DNA from: Pseudomonas sp. ABC1
GTDB lineage: Bacteria; Pseudomonadota; Gammaproteobacteria; Pseudomonadales; Pseudomonadaceae
NCBI RefSeq assembly: GCF_013395055.1
Contig: NZ_CP058349.1
Coordinates: forward strand, 3,533,501-3,597,500
DNA length: 64,000 bases
Reading direction: 5' to 3'
Shown here: positions 17,290-25,473 of the stretch, in pieces
Layout of the letters: each line of letters begins with the position of its first letter
How positions within the stretch are numbered: position 1 is the first letter of the stretch
The notes under the pieces: generated by a model
What the model was told of the DNA's origin: nothing
The model's database searches: none
The model's input: the letters and a program-made list of their open reading frames with translations, nothing else
Translations under genes and position numbers: made by a program

Positions 17290-19488
17290 ATGAGCTTCGA
17301 CGCCGACGAGGAAATCCTCCAGGACTTTCTGGTTGAGGCCGGCGAGATTCTCGAACTATTGTCAGAGCAACTGGTGGAGCTGGAGAGCAGCCCCGATGAC
17401 ATGGCGTTGCTCAATGCGATTTTTCGCGGCTTTCATACGGTAAAAGGGGGCGCTGGCTTCCTGCAGTTGCATGAGTTGGTCGAGTGTTGCCATATCGCGG
17501 AAAACGTCTTCGACATCATGCGCAAGGGCGAGCGCCGCGTCGATTCCGAGCTGATGGACGTGGTATTGCAGGCACTGGATGCCATCAATGCGATGTTCGA
17601 TCAGGTACGCGAGCGTACCGAGCTGACGCCGGCTTCGCCGGAGCTGTTGGCGGCGCTGACACGCCTGGCCACGCCGGCTGCGAACGACGCGCCGGCACCG
17701 GTCGTCGAGGCCGTTGTCGAGCCGACGCCCCCACCACCAGAGCCCGAGGCTGTCACTGCCGATACCGAGTTCGAGCAATTGCTCGATGCCGTGGCCGAGC
17801 CGACTGCCAGCACGAGCATGGACGAGATCACCGACGCGGAGTTCGAGTCCCTGCTGGACCAACTGCATGGCGACGGTCAGTTCAATGCCGCCGCGATTTC
17901 GCAGGCTGCACCGGAGGTGCATGCTGCTGCGCCATCTGGCAGCGACGAAATCACCGATGACGAATTCGAGTCGCTTCTGGACCAGTTGCATGGCAAGGGC
18001 CAGTTCAGCGTGAAGAATGATGCGGTAGCCGCCGTGGCGCCGGCGGCTCCGGTCGAGCCCGAAGCCGCGCCGGGCGAACACATCACCGATGATGAGTTCG
18101 AGGCCCTGCTGGACCAGTTGCATGGCAAGGGCCAGTTTTCGCCCGTCACGGACGAGGCGCCCGCACCTGCTGCGGCAAAGCCTGCCAGCCAACCGGTTGC
18201 CGAGAGCAAGCCAGCGCCAGCCAAGCCGGCTGCAGCACCTGCTGCCAGCCCGGCAGCCGCCAAGCCGGAGGCGCCCAAGCGTGCCGCAGCGGCTCCTGCC
18301 GCCGAGAAAGGTGCGCCGGAAACCGAGACGACCGTCCGTGTCGACACGGCGCGCCTCGACGACATCATGAACATGGTGGGCGAACTGGTGCTGGTGCGTA
18401 ACCGCCTGGTACGCCTGGGCGCCAACAGTGGCGACGAGGCCATGTCCAAGGCCGTTTCAAACCTCGATGTGGTGACAGCCGACCTGCAGAGTGCGGTGAT
18501 GAAGACCCGCATGCAGCCGATCAAGAAGGTCTTCGGGCGTTTCCCGCGGCTGGTGCGCGACATCGCACGCAACCTGAAGAAAGAAATCAACCTTGAACTG
18601 GTCGGCGAAGAAACCGACCTGGACAAGAACCTGGTCGAGGCCCTGGCCGACCCGCTGGTGCACTTGGTGCGCAACTCGGCGGACCACGGCATCGAACTGC
18701 CCGAAGAACGCGAGGCGGCAGGTAAGCCGCGCGTCGGGCGTGTCGTGCTGTCGGCGGAACAGGAGGGTGACCATATCCTGCTGCTGATCACGGACGACGG
18801 CAAAGGGATGGATGCCAACGTCCTGCGTGCCAAGGCGGTCGAGAAGGGCATGCTGGACAAGGATGCCGCCGATCGCCTGAGCGAGCTGGAGTGCTACAAC
18901 CTGATCTTCGCGCCGGGCTTTTCCACCAAGACGGAAATCTCCGATGTGTCGGGGCGTGGCGTCGGCATGGACGTGGTCAAGACCAAGATTTCCCAGCTCA
19001 ACGGCACGGTCAACGTGTTCTCCACCAAGGGCGTGGGCACGCGTGTGGTCATCAAGGTGCCACTGACGCTGGCGATCATGCCGACCCTGATGGTGATGCT
19101 GGGGCAGCAGGCCTTCGCCTTCCCGCTGGTCAACGTCAACGAGATCTTCCACCTGGACCTGTCGCGCACCAACGTGGTCGACGGCCAGGAAGTGGTGATC
19201 GTGCGCGACAAGGCCTTGCCGCTCTTCTACCTCAAGCGCTGGCTGGTGCGCGGTTCCGAGCACGAAGTGCAGCGCGAGGGGCATGTGGTGATCCTCAGCG
19301 TCGGCAACCAGAGCATCGGTTTTGTCGTCGACCAGTTGATCGGCCAGGAAGAAGTGGTCATCAAGCCGCTCGGCAAGATGTTGCAAGGAACGCCCGGCAT
19401 GTCTGGCGCGACCATCACCGGGGATGGCCGGATCGCTCTGATTCTGGATGTTCCAAGCATGCTCAAGCGCTACGCGCGCCGGGGCTGA
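17290..19488 (+). CDS. cheA: Chemotaxis histidine kinase CheA
   Basis: A 732-residue kinase at the core of chemoreceptor arrays. P1 (HPt) is at 1-110 with the phospho-His in FRGFHTVKGGAG (H49). A long Ala/Pro/Glu linker (about 120-340) follows and contains three near-identical copies plus one degenerate copy of an acidic motif, TDDEFEALLDQLHGKGQF. I see no clear P2 domain. P3 dimerisation begins near 345 (TTVRVDTARLDDIMNMVGEL), then P4 kinase (LVRNSADHGIE, DDGKGMD, GRGVGMDVV) and P5/CheW-like C-terminus. The ATG at 17290 has AGGGG 7 nt upstream; GTG 17284 is less likely. The repeats may be the ParP-docking (LID) region. Confidence 0.96.
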   Translation: MSFDADEEILQDFLVEAGEILELLSEQLVELESSPDDMALLNAIFRGFHTVKGGAGFLQLHELVECCHIAENVFDIMRKGERRVDSELMDVVLQALDAINAMFDQVRERTELTPASPELLAALTRLATPAANDAPAPVVEAVVEPTPPPPEPEAVTADTEFEQLLDAVAEPTASTSMDEITDAEFESLLDQLHGDGQFNAAAISQAAPEVHAAAPSGSDEITDDEFESLLDQLHGKGQFSVKNDAVAAVAPAAPVEPEAAPGEHITDDEFEALLDQLHGKGQFSPVTDEAPAPAAAKPASQPVAESKPAPAKPAAAPAASPAAAKPEAPKRAAAAPAAEKGAPETETTVRVDTARLDDIMNMVGELVLVRNRLVRLGANSGDEAMSKAVSNLDVVTADLQSAVMKTRMQPIKKVFGRFPRLVRDIARNLKKEINLELVGEETDLDKNLVEALADPLVHLVRNSADHGIELPEEREAAGKPRVGRVVLSAEQEGDHILLLITDDGKGMDANVLRAKAVEKGMLDKDAADRLSELECYNLIFAPGFSTKTEISDVSGRGVGMDVVKTKISQLNGTVNVFSTKGVGTRVVIKVPLTLAIMPTLMVMLGQQAFAFPLVNVNEIFHLDLSRTNVVDGQEVVIVRDKALPLFYLKRWLVRGSEHEVQREGHVVILSVGNQSIGFVVDQLIGQEEVVIKPLGKMLQGTPGMSGATITGDGRIALILDVPSMLKRYARRG
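17761..18135 (+). repeat. Four in-frame repeats of an acidic motif in the CheA linker
   Basis: Copies start near 17761 (degenerate, DTEFEQLLDAVA), 17824 (TDAEFESLLDQLHGDGQF), 17947 (TDDEFESLLDQLHGKGQF) and 18082 (TDDEFEALLDQLHGKGQF). The spacers are Ala/Pro-rich. Synonymous codon differences between copies show protein-level conservation more than a fresh DNA duplication. Confidence 0.85.
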
Positions 19489-19527
19489 CCTGCAGGGTGG
19501 CCGCGCAGGCGGCTGTTAGGAGTTTTT

Positions 19528-20640
19528 ATGGTAGTCAAGGTGCTGGTAGTCGACGATTCCGGTTTTTTCCGCCGGCGCGTTACCGAAATCCTTTCATCCG
19601 ACCCGCAGATTCAGGTCGTTGGCACGGCCAGTAATGGCCGTGAAGCCGTGGAACGCACCCAGGCGCTGAAGCCTGATGTCATCACCATGGACTACGAGAT
19701 GCCGATGATGGACGGCATCACGGCAGTGCGGCAGATCATGCAGCTCTGCCCGACGCCGGTGTTGATGTTTTCCTCCCTGACCCATGAAGGCGCCAGGGTG
19801 ACGCTGGATGCGCTGGATGCCGGCGCGGTCGATTATCTGCCGAAGAATTTCGAGGACATTTCGCGCAACCCGGACAAGGTCAAGCAGATGCTCTGCGAGA
19901 AGGTGCACACCGTTTCGCGCAGCAACCGCCGCTACAGCGGTTTTTCGAGCTCCAGCAGCGCAGCGCCGGCACCACGACCTGCCACGCGACCGCTGGCCGG
20001 TTCGCCCATTGGCAGTGCTCGTCCTCAGCCTGCGGCGCCGACTCCCGCGCCGGCCACTTCGGCCGCGCCCAAGCGCAAGGCCTACAAGCTGGTGGCCATC
20101 GGCACGTCGACGGGCGGTCCGGTTGCCCTGCAACGTGTGCTGACCCAGTTGCCTGCCAATTTCCCGGCACCGATCGTGCTGATCCAACACATGCCGGCAG
20201 CCTTCACCAAGGCCTTCGCCGACCGCCTGGACAAGCTGTGCCGCATCAATGTCAAGGAAGCCGAGGATGGCGACCTGCTGCGTCCCGGTCTCGCACTGCT
20301 GGCGCCGGGCGGCAAGCAGATGATGATCGACGGGCGCGGCAGCGTACGCATCCTGCCGGGCGATGAGCGACTCAATTACAAGCCTTGCGTGGACATCACC
20401 TTCGGTTCCGCCGCCAAGTCCTTCTCGGACAAGGTGCTGGCCGTGGTCCTGACCGGCATGGGCGCGGACGGGCGTGAAGGCGCGCGTCTGCTCAAGCAGG
20501 CGGGCAGCCAGGTCTGGGCGCAGGACGAGGCCAGCTGCGTGATCTATGGCATGCCCATGGCGATCGTCAAGGCCGAGCTGGAAGACGCCGTCTACAGCCT
20601 CGACGACATCGGCCGGCACCTGACCGAGGCTTGCCTGTGA
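19528..20640 (+). CDS. cheB: Chemotaxis protein-glutamate methylesterase CheB
   Basis: A 370-residue adaptation enzyme that demethylates and deamidates chemoreceptors. The N-terminal receiver has DDSGFFRRR and acceptor Asp in VITMDYEMPMMDG; a Ser/Pro/Ala linker (about 135-185) follows. The C-terminal esterase has the catalytic triad motifs IGTSTGGP (Ser), IQHMPAAFT (His) and MGADGREG (Asp). It follows cheA by 39 bp and precedes motC. Confidence 0.96.
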   Translation: MVVKVLVVDDSGFFRRRVTEILSSDPQIQVVGTASNGREAVERTQALKPDVITMDYEMPMMDGITAVRQIMQLCPTPVLMFSSLTHEGARVTLDALDAGAVDYLPKNFEDISRNPDKVKQMLCEKVHTVSRSNRRYSGFSSSSSAAPAPRPATRPLAGSPIGSARPQPAAPTPAPATSAAPKRKAYKLVAIGTSTGGPVALQRVLTQLPANFPAPIVLIQHMPAAFTKAFADRLDKLCRINVKEAEDGDLLRPGLALLAPGGKQMMIDGRGSVRILPGDERLNYKPCVDITFGSAAKSFSDKVLAVVLTGMGADGREGARLLKQAGSQVWAQDEASCVIYGMPMAIVKAELEDAVYSLDDIGRHLTEACL

Positions 20641-20677
20641 TGCATCCGACCCTGAACGAAACGGTAGGTGATCGCTG

Positions 20678-21418
20678 ATGGATGTACTCAGCCTGATCGG
20701 GCTCGTCCTGGCATTCATTGCCATCGTCGGTGGCAACTTCCTCGAAGGCGGCCAGATTTCCGCGTTGCTCAATGGCCCGGCTGCGCTGATCGTGGTGGGC
20801 GGGACGTTGGGCGCGGTCCTGCTGCAGACGCCGATCGCGGTGTTCATGCGCGCGCTGTCCATCGGCAAGTGGATCCTGTTCCCGCCCACCATCGACCTGC
20901 AGCGTGGCATCAACCAGGTGACCGGCTGGAGCAATGCCGCCCGCAAGGAAGGCCTGCTGGGCCTTGAGCCCGTGGCCGAGAGCGAGCGCGATCCGTATGC
21001 CCGCAAGGGCTTGCAACTGCTGGTCGATGGGTCCGAGCCGGAAGTCATCCGCAGCATCATGGAAGTCGACATGTACACCCAGGAAACCCGTGACCTGCGG
21101 GCTGCCAAGGTGTTCGAGAGCATGGGCGGCTATTCGCCGACCATCGGTATCATCGGTGCCGTGATGGGGCTGATCCACGTCATGGGCAACCTGGCCGATC
21201 CGGGCCAGCTTGGCAGTGGTATCGCCGTGGCATTCGTGGCGACTATCTATGGCGTGGGCATGGCCAACCTGCTGCTGTTGCCGGTGGGCAACAAGCTCAA
21301 GAGCGTCGTGCAGCGCCAGACGGTGTACCGCGAGATGCTGCTGGAAGGCATCCTGTCTATTGCCGAGGGCGAGAACCCGCGCTCGATCGAACTGAAGCTG
21401 CAAGGCTTCGTGGACTGA
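20678..21418 (+). CDS. motC: Flagellar motor stator protein MotC (MotA family)
   Basis: A 246-residue inner-membrane stator subunit of the second Pseudomonas stator pair. Four membrane helices are visible, including LIGLVLAFIAIVGGNFLEGG at the N-terminus and GGYSPTIGIIGAVMGLIHVM with the conserved proline motifs. The cytoplasmic loop that contacts the rotor lies between helices 2 and 3. AGGTG lies upstream. The partner motD follows by 6 bp. Confidence 0.95.
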   Translation: MDVLSLIGLVLAFIAIVGGNFLEGGQISALLNGPAALIVVGGTLGAVLLQTPIAVFMRALSIGKWILFPPTIDLQRGINQVTGWSNAARKEGLLGLEPVAESERDPYARKGLQLLVDGSEPEVIRSIMEVDMYTQETRDLRAAKVFESMGGYSPTIGIIGAVMGLIHVMGNLADPGQLGSGIAVAFVATIYGVGMANLLLLPVGNKLKSVVQRQTVYREMLLEGILSIAEGENPRSIELKLQGFVD

Positions 21419-21424
21419 CCCACC

Positions 21425-22249
21425 ATGGCCCGACGCAGACGCCAGGAGGAGCCCGAGAACCACGAACGGTGGCTGGTCTCCTACGCGGATTTCATTACGC
21501 TGCTGTTCGCCTTCTTCGTGGTGATGTACTCGATTTCCTCGATCAACGAGGGCAAGTACAAGATTCTCAGCGAGTCTCTGGTCGGGGTGTTCAACCAGGT
21601 CGATAAAGCGGTCAAGCCGATTCCGGTTGGCGAGGATCGGGCGCGGACGACCACGCCAGCGGTGTCCCAGGTCGACGAGCCGCAATCCACCGGTGAGCAG
21701 GACCCGCTGGAGAGCATCGCCGACAGCGTGCGTGAAGCCTTTTCCGAGCTGATCGGCAGCGAGCAGTTGAAAGTACGTGGCAATGAGCTGTGGATCGAGA
21801 TCGAGCTGAGTTCCAACTTGCTCTTTCCCAGTGGCGATGCAGTGCCCAATGACAATGCCTTCGAGCTGATCGAGAAGGTCGCCAGTATTCTGGCGCCTTT
21901 CGAAAACCCCGTGCATGTCGAAGGTTTCACTGACAACCAGCCGATCAGCACCAGCATCTATCCGACCAACTGGGAGCTTTCCGCGGCGCGCGCCAGCAGT
22001 GTGGTGCGTATCCTGGCGGGAAATGGTGTCAATCCCTCACGGTTGGCGTCGGTTGGCTATGGCGAGTACCAGCCGGTGGCTGACAATGCGACAGCGGAAG
22101 GGCGTGCGAGCAATCGCCGGGTCATTCTGGTCGTTTCACGCAATCTGGATGTGCGCCGTAGTGTCAGTGGCGTCGGCAGCAGCAATGCGAAGCCGGATGC
22201 GGCCTTGCGCCGCACTGGCACACAAACTGCACCGGGTTCGACTCGTTGA
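21425..22249 (+). CDS. motD: Flagellar motor stator protein MotD (MotB family)
   Basis: A 274-residue stator subunit. It has a basic N-terminus, one membrane helix with the proton-binding Asp in WLVSYADFITLLFAFFVVMY (about residues 17-36), a plug/linker region, and a C-terminal OmpA-like peptidoglycan-binding domain (VEGFTDNQPI, NWELSAARASSVVRIL, RASNRRVILVV). It pairs with MotC, encoded directly upstream. Confidence 0.95.
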   Translation: MARRRRQEEPENHERWLVSYADFITLLFAFFVVMYSISSINEGKYKILSESLVGVFNQVDKAVKPIPVGEDRARTTTPAVSQVDEPQSTGEQDPLESIADSVREAFSELIGSEQLKVRGNELWIEIELSSNLLFPSGDAVPNDNAFELIEKVASILAPFENPVHVEGFTDNQPISTSIYPTNWELSAARASSVVRILAGNGVNPSRLASVGYGEYQPVADNATAEGRASNRRVILVVSRNLDVRRSVSGVGSSNAKPDAALRRTGTQTAPGSTR

Positions 22250-22322
22250 AGGTTGTCAAAACACAGTCGGCCAAGGTTGCACCGCGCAGGTGGAGTTGGT
22301 GGGCCGGGATGGAAGGAAGCGC

Positions 22323-23111
22323 ATGAGAGTCTGGGCAGTCGCCAATCAAAAAGGTGGTGTGGGCAAGACCACCACGTCCATTGCCCTCGCTGGCCTGCTG
22401 GCCGATGCCGGCAAGCGTGTCGTGGTGCTCGATCTCGACCCCCACGGGTCCATGACCAGCTATTTCGGCTACGATCCGGACAGCCTGGAGCGCAGCATTT
22501 TCGATCTGTTCCAGCATGAAGGGAACGTGCCCGAAGGGCTGCCCTGGCAATTGCTGCTGTCGACCAGCCATGAGCGCATTTCCCTGTTGCCGTCGAGTAC
22601 CGTGCTGGCGACGCTGGAGCGCCAGTCGAGCGGCCAGAATGGCCTGGGACTGGTGGTGGCCAAGAGCCTGTCGCAGCTCTGGCAGGATTTCGACTACGCG
22701 ATCATCGACAGCCCGCCATTGCTGGGTGTGCTGATGGTCAATGCGCTGGCCGCCAGCCAGCAACTGGTGATACCGGTGCAGACCGAGTTCCTGGCGATGA
22801 AGGGGCTCGAACGCATGGTCAGCACCCTGGCGATGATCAACCGCTCCCGCCGCCAGGCACTGCCCTATACGATCGTGCCGACGATGTTCGACCGCCGTAC
22901 CCAAGCCTCTCTGAGCGCGCTGAAACTCTTGCGCAGCGATTACGAGGCCAATCTCTGCCAGGCGATGATCCCCATCGACACCCGTTTGCGCGACGCCAGC
23001 CGTGCCGGCCTGACGCCCTCCCAGTTCGACCCGAGCAGTCGGGCTGTGCTGGCCTACAAGGTTCTGCTCAAGCATCTGCTCACCTTGAGCAACGCTGCGC
23101 AGGTGGCCTGA
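22323..23111 (+). CDS. ParA-family ATPase for chemosensory array positioning (ParC-like)
   Basis: A 262-residue ParA ATPase with deviant Walker A NQKGGVGKTTT at the very N-terminus, LDLDPHGS (Walker A') and IIDSPPLLGVLMVNAL (Walker B region). The ATG at 22323 follows AAGGAAG by 3 nt. Its place between motCD and the CheW-domain gene matches the P. aeruginosa PA1462 position and the Vibrio parC/parP arrangement, where the ATPase places arrays at the cell pole. It is not a plasmid partition system: there is no parB and no repeat array nearby. Confidence 0.85.
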   Translation: MRVWAVANQKGGVGKTTTSIALAGLLADAGKRVVVLDLDPHGSMTSYFGYDPDSLERSIFDLFQHEGNVPEGLPWQLLLSTSHERISLLPSSTVLATLERQSSGQNGLGLVVAKSLSQLWQDFDYAIIDSPPLLGVLMVNALAASQQLVIPVQTEFLAMKGLERMVSTLAMINRSRRQALPYTIVPTMFDRRTQASLSALKLLRSDYEANLCQAMIPIDTRLRDASRAGLTPSQFDPSSRAVLAYKVLLKHLLTLSNAAQVA

Positions 23112-23180
23112 TATGCCATTTCCGATGATGCTCTCCGTCTGCACCTTCGCATCGATGACCGACGACCAGGGAACGACGCC

Positions 23181-23948
23181 ATGAGCCGCACGACTGTCCT
23201 GACCCGGCCCAGCCCACAGCAGGCACTGCAATCCTATCTGGACGCATTGCTGACGGAATCCGTCGATTCCATCAGCCAGGATGAGTTCGAGGCGGCGGTG
23301 CTGGAAGAGCGCTTGCGCGATACGCCTGTGGCTCAGGTCGAAGTGGCTGTTACGGTGCCCACGGCGGTCGCCGCAGTTGCTGAGCCTGTTCCGGTCGTGG
23401 CCGAGCAGATCGTTCTGGACGAACCTGCCGTGCAGGTTGCACCGGTCACGCCGCCTGCGGGTGTGCCGCCACTGATCGAGGGTGGGGCACCAGAGTGGGG
23501 GCAGACGCCTTTCGAGTGCCTGTTGTTCGACGTGGCAGGCCTTACACTGGCCGTGCCCCTGATCAGCCTGGGTAGCATTCATTCCCTCGCTGGCGAGGAG
23601 TTGACCCCGTTGTTCGGCCAGCCTGACTGGTTCCTTGGCATCCTGCCGAGCAACAGCGGTAACCTCAAGGTGCTGGATACCGCACGCTGGGTGATGGGGG
23701 AGCGTTACCGGGACGAGTTTCGCAGTGGGTTGCAGTATGTGATTTCCGTGCAGGGCTACGAATGGGGACTGGCTGTGCATCAGGTGAGCCGTTCGATCCA
23801 GCTCGACCCGAAGGCCGTCAAGTGGCGCTCCCAGCGTACCCAGCGGCCCTGGCTGGCGGGCACGGTGATCGAGCACATGTGTGCCTTGCTCGATGTGTCT
23901 TCCCTGGCTGGCATGATCATCAGCGGAGCGACTCGGCAAGCTCGCTGA
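23181..23948 (+). CDS. CheW-domain protein ParP-like
   Basis: A 255-residue protein with a C-terminal CheW-type domain (about 110-250: FECLLFDVAGLTLAVPLISL, QPDWFLGILPSNSGNLKVLD, GYEWGLAVHQVS) and a long acidic, Val/Ala/Pro-rich N-terminal part. Residues near 30-46 (SISQDEFEAAVLEERL) resemble the repeated motif in the CheA linker. In Vibrio, ParP links the ParA-like ATPase to CheA and the receptors; the same role is inferred here from order and domain content. Confidence 0.8.
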   Translation: MSRTTVLTRPSPQQALQSYLDALLTESVDSISQDEFEAAVLEERLRDTPVAQVEVAVTVPTAVAAVAEPVPVVAEQIVLDEPAVQVAPVTPPAGVPPLIEGGAPEWGQTPFECLLFDVAGLTLAVPLISLGSIHSLAGEELTPLFGQPDWFLGILPSNSGNLKVLDTARWVMGERYRDEFRSGLQYVISVQGYEWGLAVHQVSRSIQLDPKAVKWRSQRTQRPWLAGTVIEHMCALLDVSSLAGMIISGATRQAR

Positions 23949-24060
23949 ATCGTCGGTGTGTATTGAAAAAAGGTTTCGATCGGCAATACTGCGGCAGGTA
24001 CGCACTGACCCTTTCAGGTGGTGGCGAGCGGATTGCGGTATTGGCGGTTACGGATTTGCA

Positions 24061-24076
24061 GGCCGGTTCACCGGCC
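24061..24076 (+). other. Strong hairpin in the parP-cheW gap
   Basis: GGCCGGT-TC-ACCGGCC forms a perfect 7-bp stem. No T-run follows, so it may be an mRNA stability element or a weak terminator within the operon; I see no promoter motif beyond it. Confidence 0.35.
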
Positions 24077-24121
24077 GCTATGAGACAGAACGTCACAGAT
24101 GTTTTCTTGGAGGGGTAGCTT

Positions 24122-24601
24122 ATGAAACTGACTACGGCACAGGGCGCTGATGATCCAGTGTTGCAATGGGTGACGTTCCGACTGGACAACGAAACCTATG
24201 GCATCAATGTCATGCAGGTGCAGGAAGTCCTGCGTTACACCGAAATCGCACCGGTTCCCGGTGCGCCGAACTATGTGCTGGGCATCATCAACCTGCGCGG
24301 CAACGTGGTGACGGTGATCGACACCCGCCAGCGTTTCGGCCTGGATTCTGCGCCGGTTTCCGACAATACCCGCATCGTGATCATCGAGGCCGACCGCCAG
24401 GTTGTCGGTATCCTCGTCGACAGCGTCGCCGAAGTGGTCTACCTGCGTCAGTCGGAAATCGAGACGGCGCCGAATGTCGGTAACGACGAGTCGGCTAAGT
24501 TCATCCAGGGCGTCTGCAACAAGAACAACGAGTTGCTGATCCTGGTCGAGCTGGAAAAAATGATGAGCGACGAAGAGTGGGCTGAACTGGAGAGCATCTG
24601 A
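24122..24601 (+). CDS. cheW: Chemotaxis coupling protein CheW
   Basis: A 159-residue adaptor that joins receptors to CheA. The protein is one CheW domain: VLQWVTFRLDNETYGINVMQ at the start, PGAPNYVLGIINLRGNVVTV, then ILVDSVAEVV and LLILVELEKMM. A strong GGAGGGG precedes the ATG. It follows parP after a 173-bp gap and is 3 bp from the next gene. Confidence 0.95.
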   Translation: MKLTTAQGADDPVLQWVTFRLDNETYGINVMQVQEVLRYTEIAPVPGAPNYVLGIINLRGNVVTVIDTRQRFGLDSAPVSDNTRIVIIEADRQVVGILVDSVAEVVYLRQSEIETAPNVGNDESAKFIQGVCNKNNELLILVELEKMMSDEEWAELESI

Positions 24602-24604
24602 TCG

Positions 24605-25021
24605 ATGTTGATCGCCTCGCTGGTCGGAGCGGTGATTGCGCTGGCCGTCTGCTGTTGCGGATTGCTGGGGCTGTGCCTGTGGCTGCTGAGAATGCAGCGG
24701 ATACAGGTCCAGCGTCAGGGCGAGCGCGATGCCGTGCGTGACCGGCGAATCCGCGAGCTGGGCAGCCTGCTGGACACCTATCTGGACGGTAATGTCCGCA
24801 TGGGCGACGAGTTGAGCGAGCTGCGTCGGTTGATCGAGCCGCTGCCGGACAAGATCGGCCAGCTTGAACTGCGTGATCCCAATAACTTCTCCTTCAGCCA
24901 GGCCGCCAAGCTGGTCGGCATGGGCGCCACGGTCGAAGACCTGACCCAGTCGTGCGGACTCTCCCACTCCGAGGCTGAGCTGATGAGCAAGCTGCATCAG
25001 GCCCGGGGTAAGCGGGACTAG
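24605..25021 (+). CDS. DUF2802 family single-pass membrane protein
   Basis: A 138-residue protein with one N-terminal membrane helix rich in Cys and Leu (VIALAVCCCGLLGLCLWLL, about residues 8-26), a helical middle and a C-terminal DUF2802-type segment (AKLVGMGATVEDLTQSCGLSHSEAELM) resembling a helix-turn-helix. It is the usual last gene after cheW in Pseudomonas flagellar operons. Its function is unknown; context suggests a link to chemosensory arrays or motility. Confidence 0.8.
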   Translation: MLIASLVGAVIALAVCCCGLLGLCLWLLRMQRIQVQRQGERDAVRDRRIRELGSLLDTYLDGNVRMGDELSELRRLIEPLPDKIGQLELRDPNNFSFSQAAKLVGMGATVEDLTQSCGLSHSEAELMSKLHQARGKRD

Positions 25022-25104
25022 GCTGTTTGTACGTCGCGTGGTGACGGGTTAGCCGCGTTGGGCATGGGATATTGCCAATCCAGTCTCAAATCACTTCTGC
25101 AGAA

Positions 25105-25123
25105 ATAGCGCCGCAAGCGCTAT
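25105..25123 (-). terminator. Hairpin at the convergent end of the flagellar and fliK-like operons
   Basis: ATAGCGC-CGCAA-GCGCTAT is a perfect 7-bp stem. On the minus strand it is followed by TTTCT, so it most likely ends the fliK-like/flhB-like operon, and could also stop the long plus-strand operon. Confidence 0.55.
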
Positions 25124-25473
25124 CAACGGCTCGATTTGCCGTTTGCGGCCCCTGGCTTCTCGCTGGGCCCTTCCAACTGTAACAAGGGTTCTGACTCTGT
25201 CGCCGCGCCGAAACCTTCCGGGTGTTTGCCCTTCAGGTACCAGGCGAAGGCAATGATTTCCGCGATGGTGCGGTACAGCGCCTCCGGGATCGCATCCCCC
25301 AGTTCCATGCGGGCCAGCAGCTTTACCAGCTCCGCGTTTTCGTAGATAGGCACTTCGTGTTCGCGAGCGATCGCGAGGATTTCTTCCGCGAGCTGGTCAT
25401 CGCCCTTGGCCGTGAGGGTTGGTGTCTGGATTCCGTCGTAGCTCAGCGCTATCGCCTGGCGGGGTGTGTTCAT
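25123..25473 (-). CDS. Stand-alone FlhB C-terminal domain protein (FlhX-like)
   Basis: A 116-residue soluble protein equal to the cytoplasmic FlhB/YscU domain that follows the autocleavage site. IALSYDGIQTPTLTAKG, ILAIAREHEVPIYENAELVK and IPEALYRTIAEIIAFAWYLKG line up with FlhB(CC). There are no membrane helices and no NPTH cleavage motif, so it is encoded already in the cleaved form. The ATG overlaps the stop of the FliK-like gene by 4 bp. It may modulate the export switch together with FliK; similar proteins are known as FlhX in epsilonproteobacteria. Confidence 0.85.
   Translation of the reverse strand: MNTPRQAIALSYDGIQTPTLTAKGDDQLAEEILAIAREHEVPIYENAELVKLLARMELGDAIPEALYRTIAEIIAFAWYLKGKHPEGFGAATESEPLLQLEGPSEKPGAANGKSSR

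Noticed and set aside
22323..23111. ParA gene read as a plasmid partition system
   Set aside because: No parB and no parS-like repeats; the setting between motCD and a CheW-domain gene identifies it as the chemosensory ParA.
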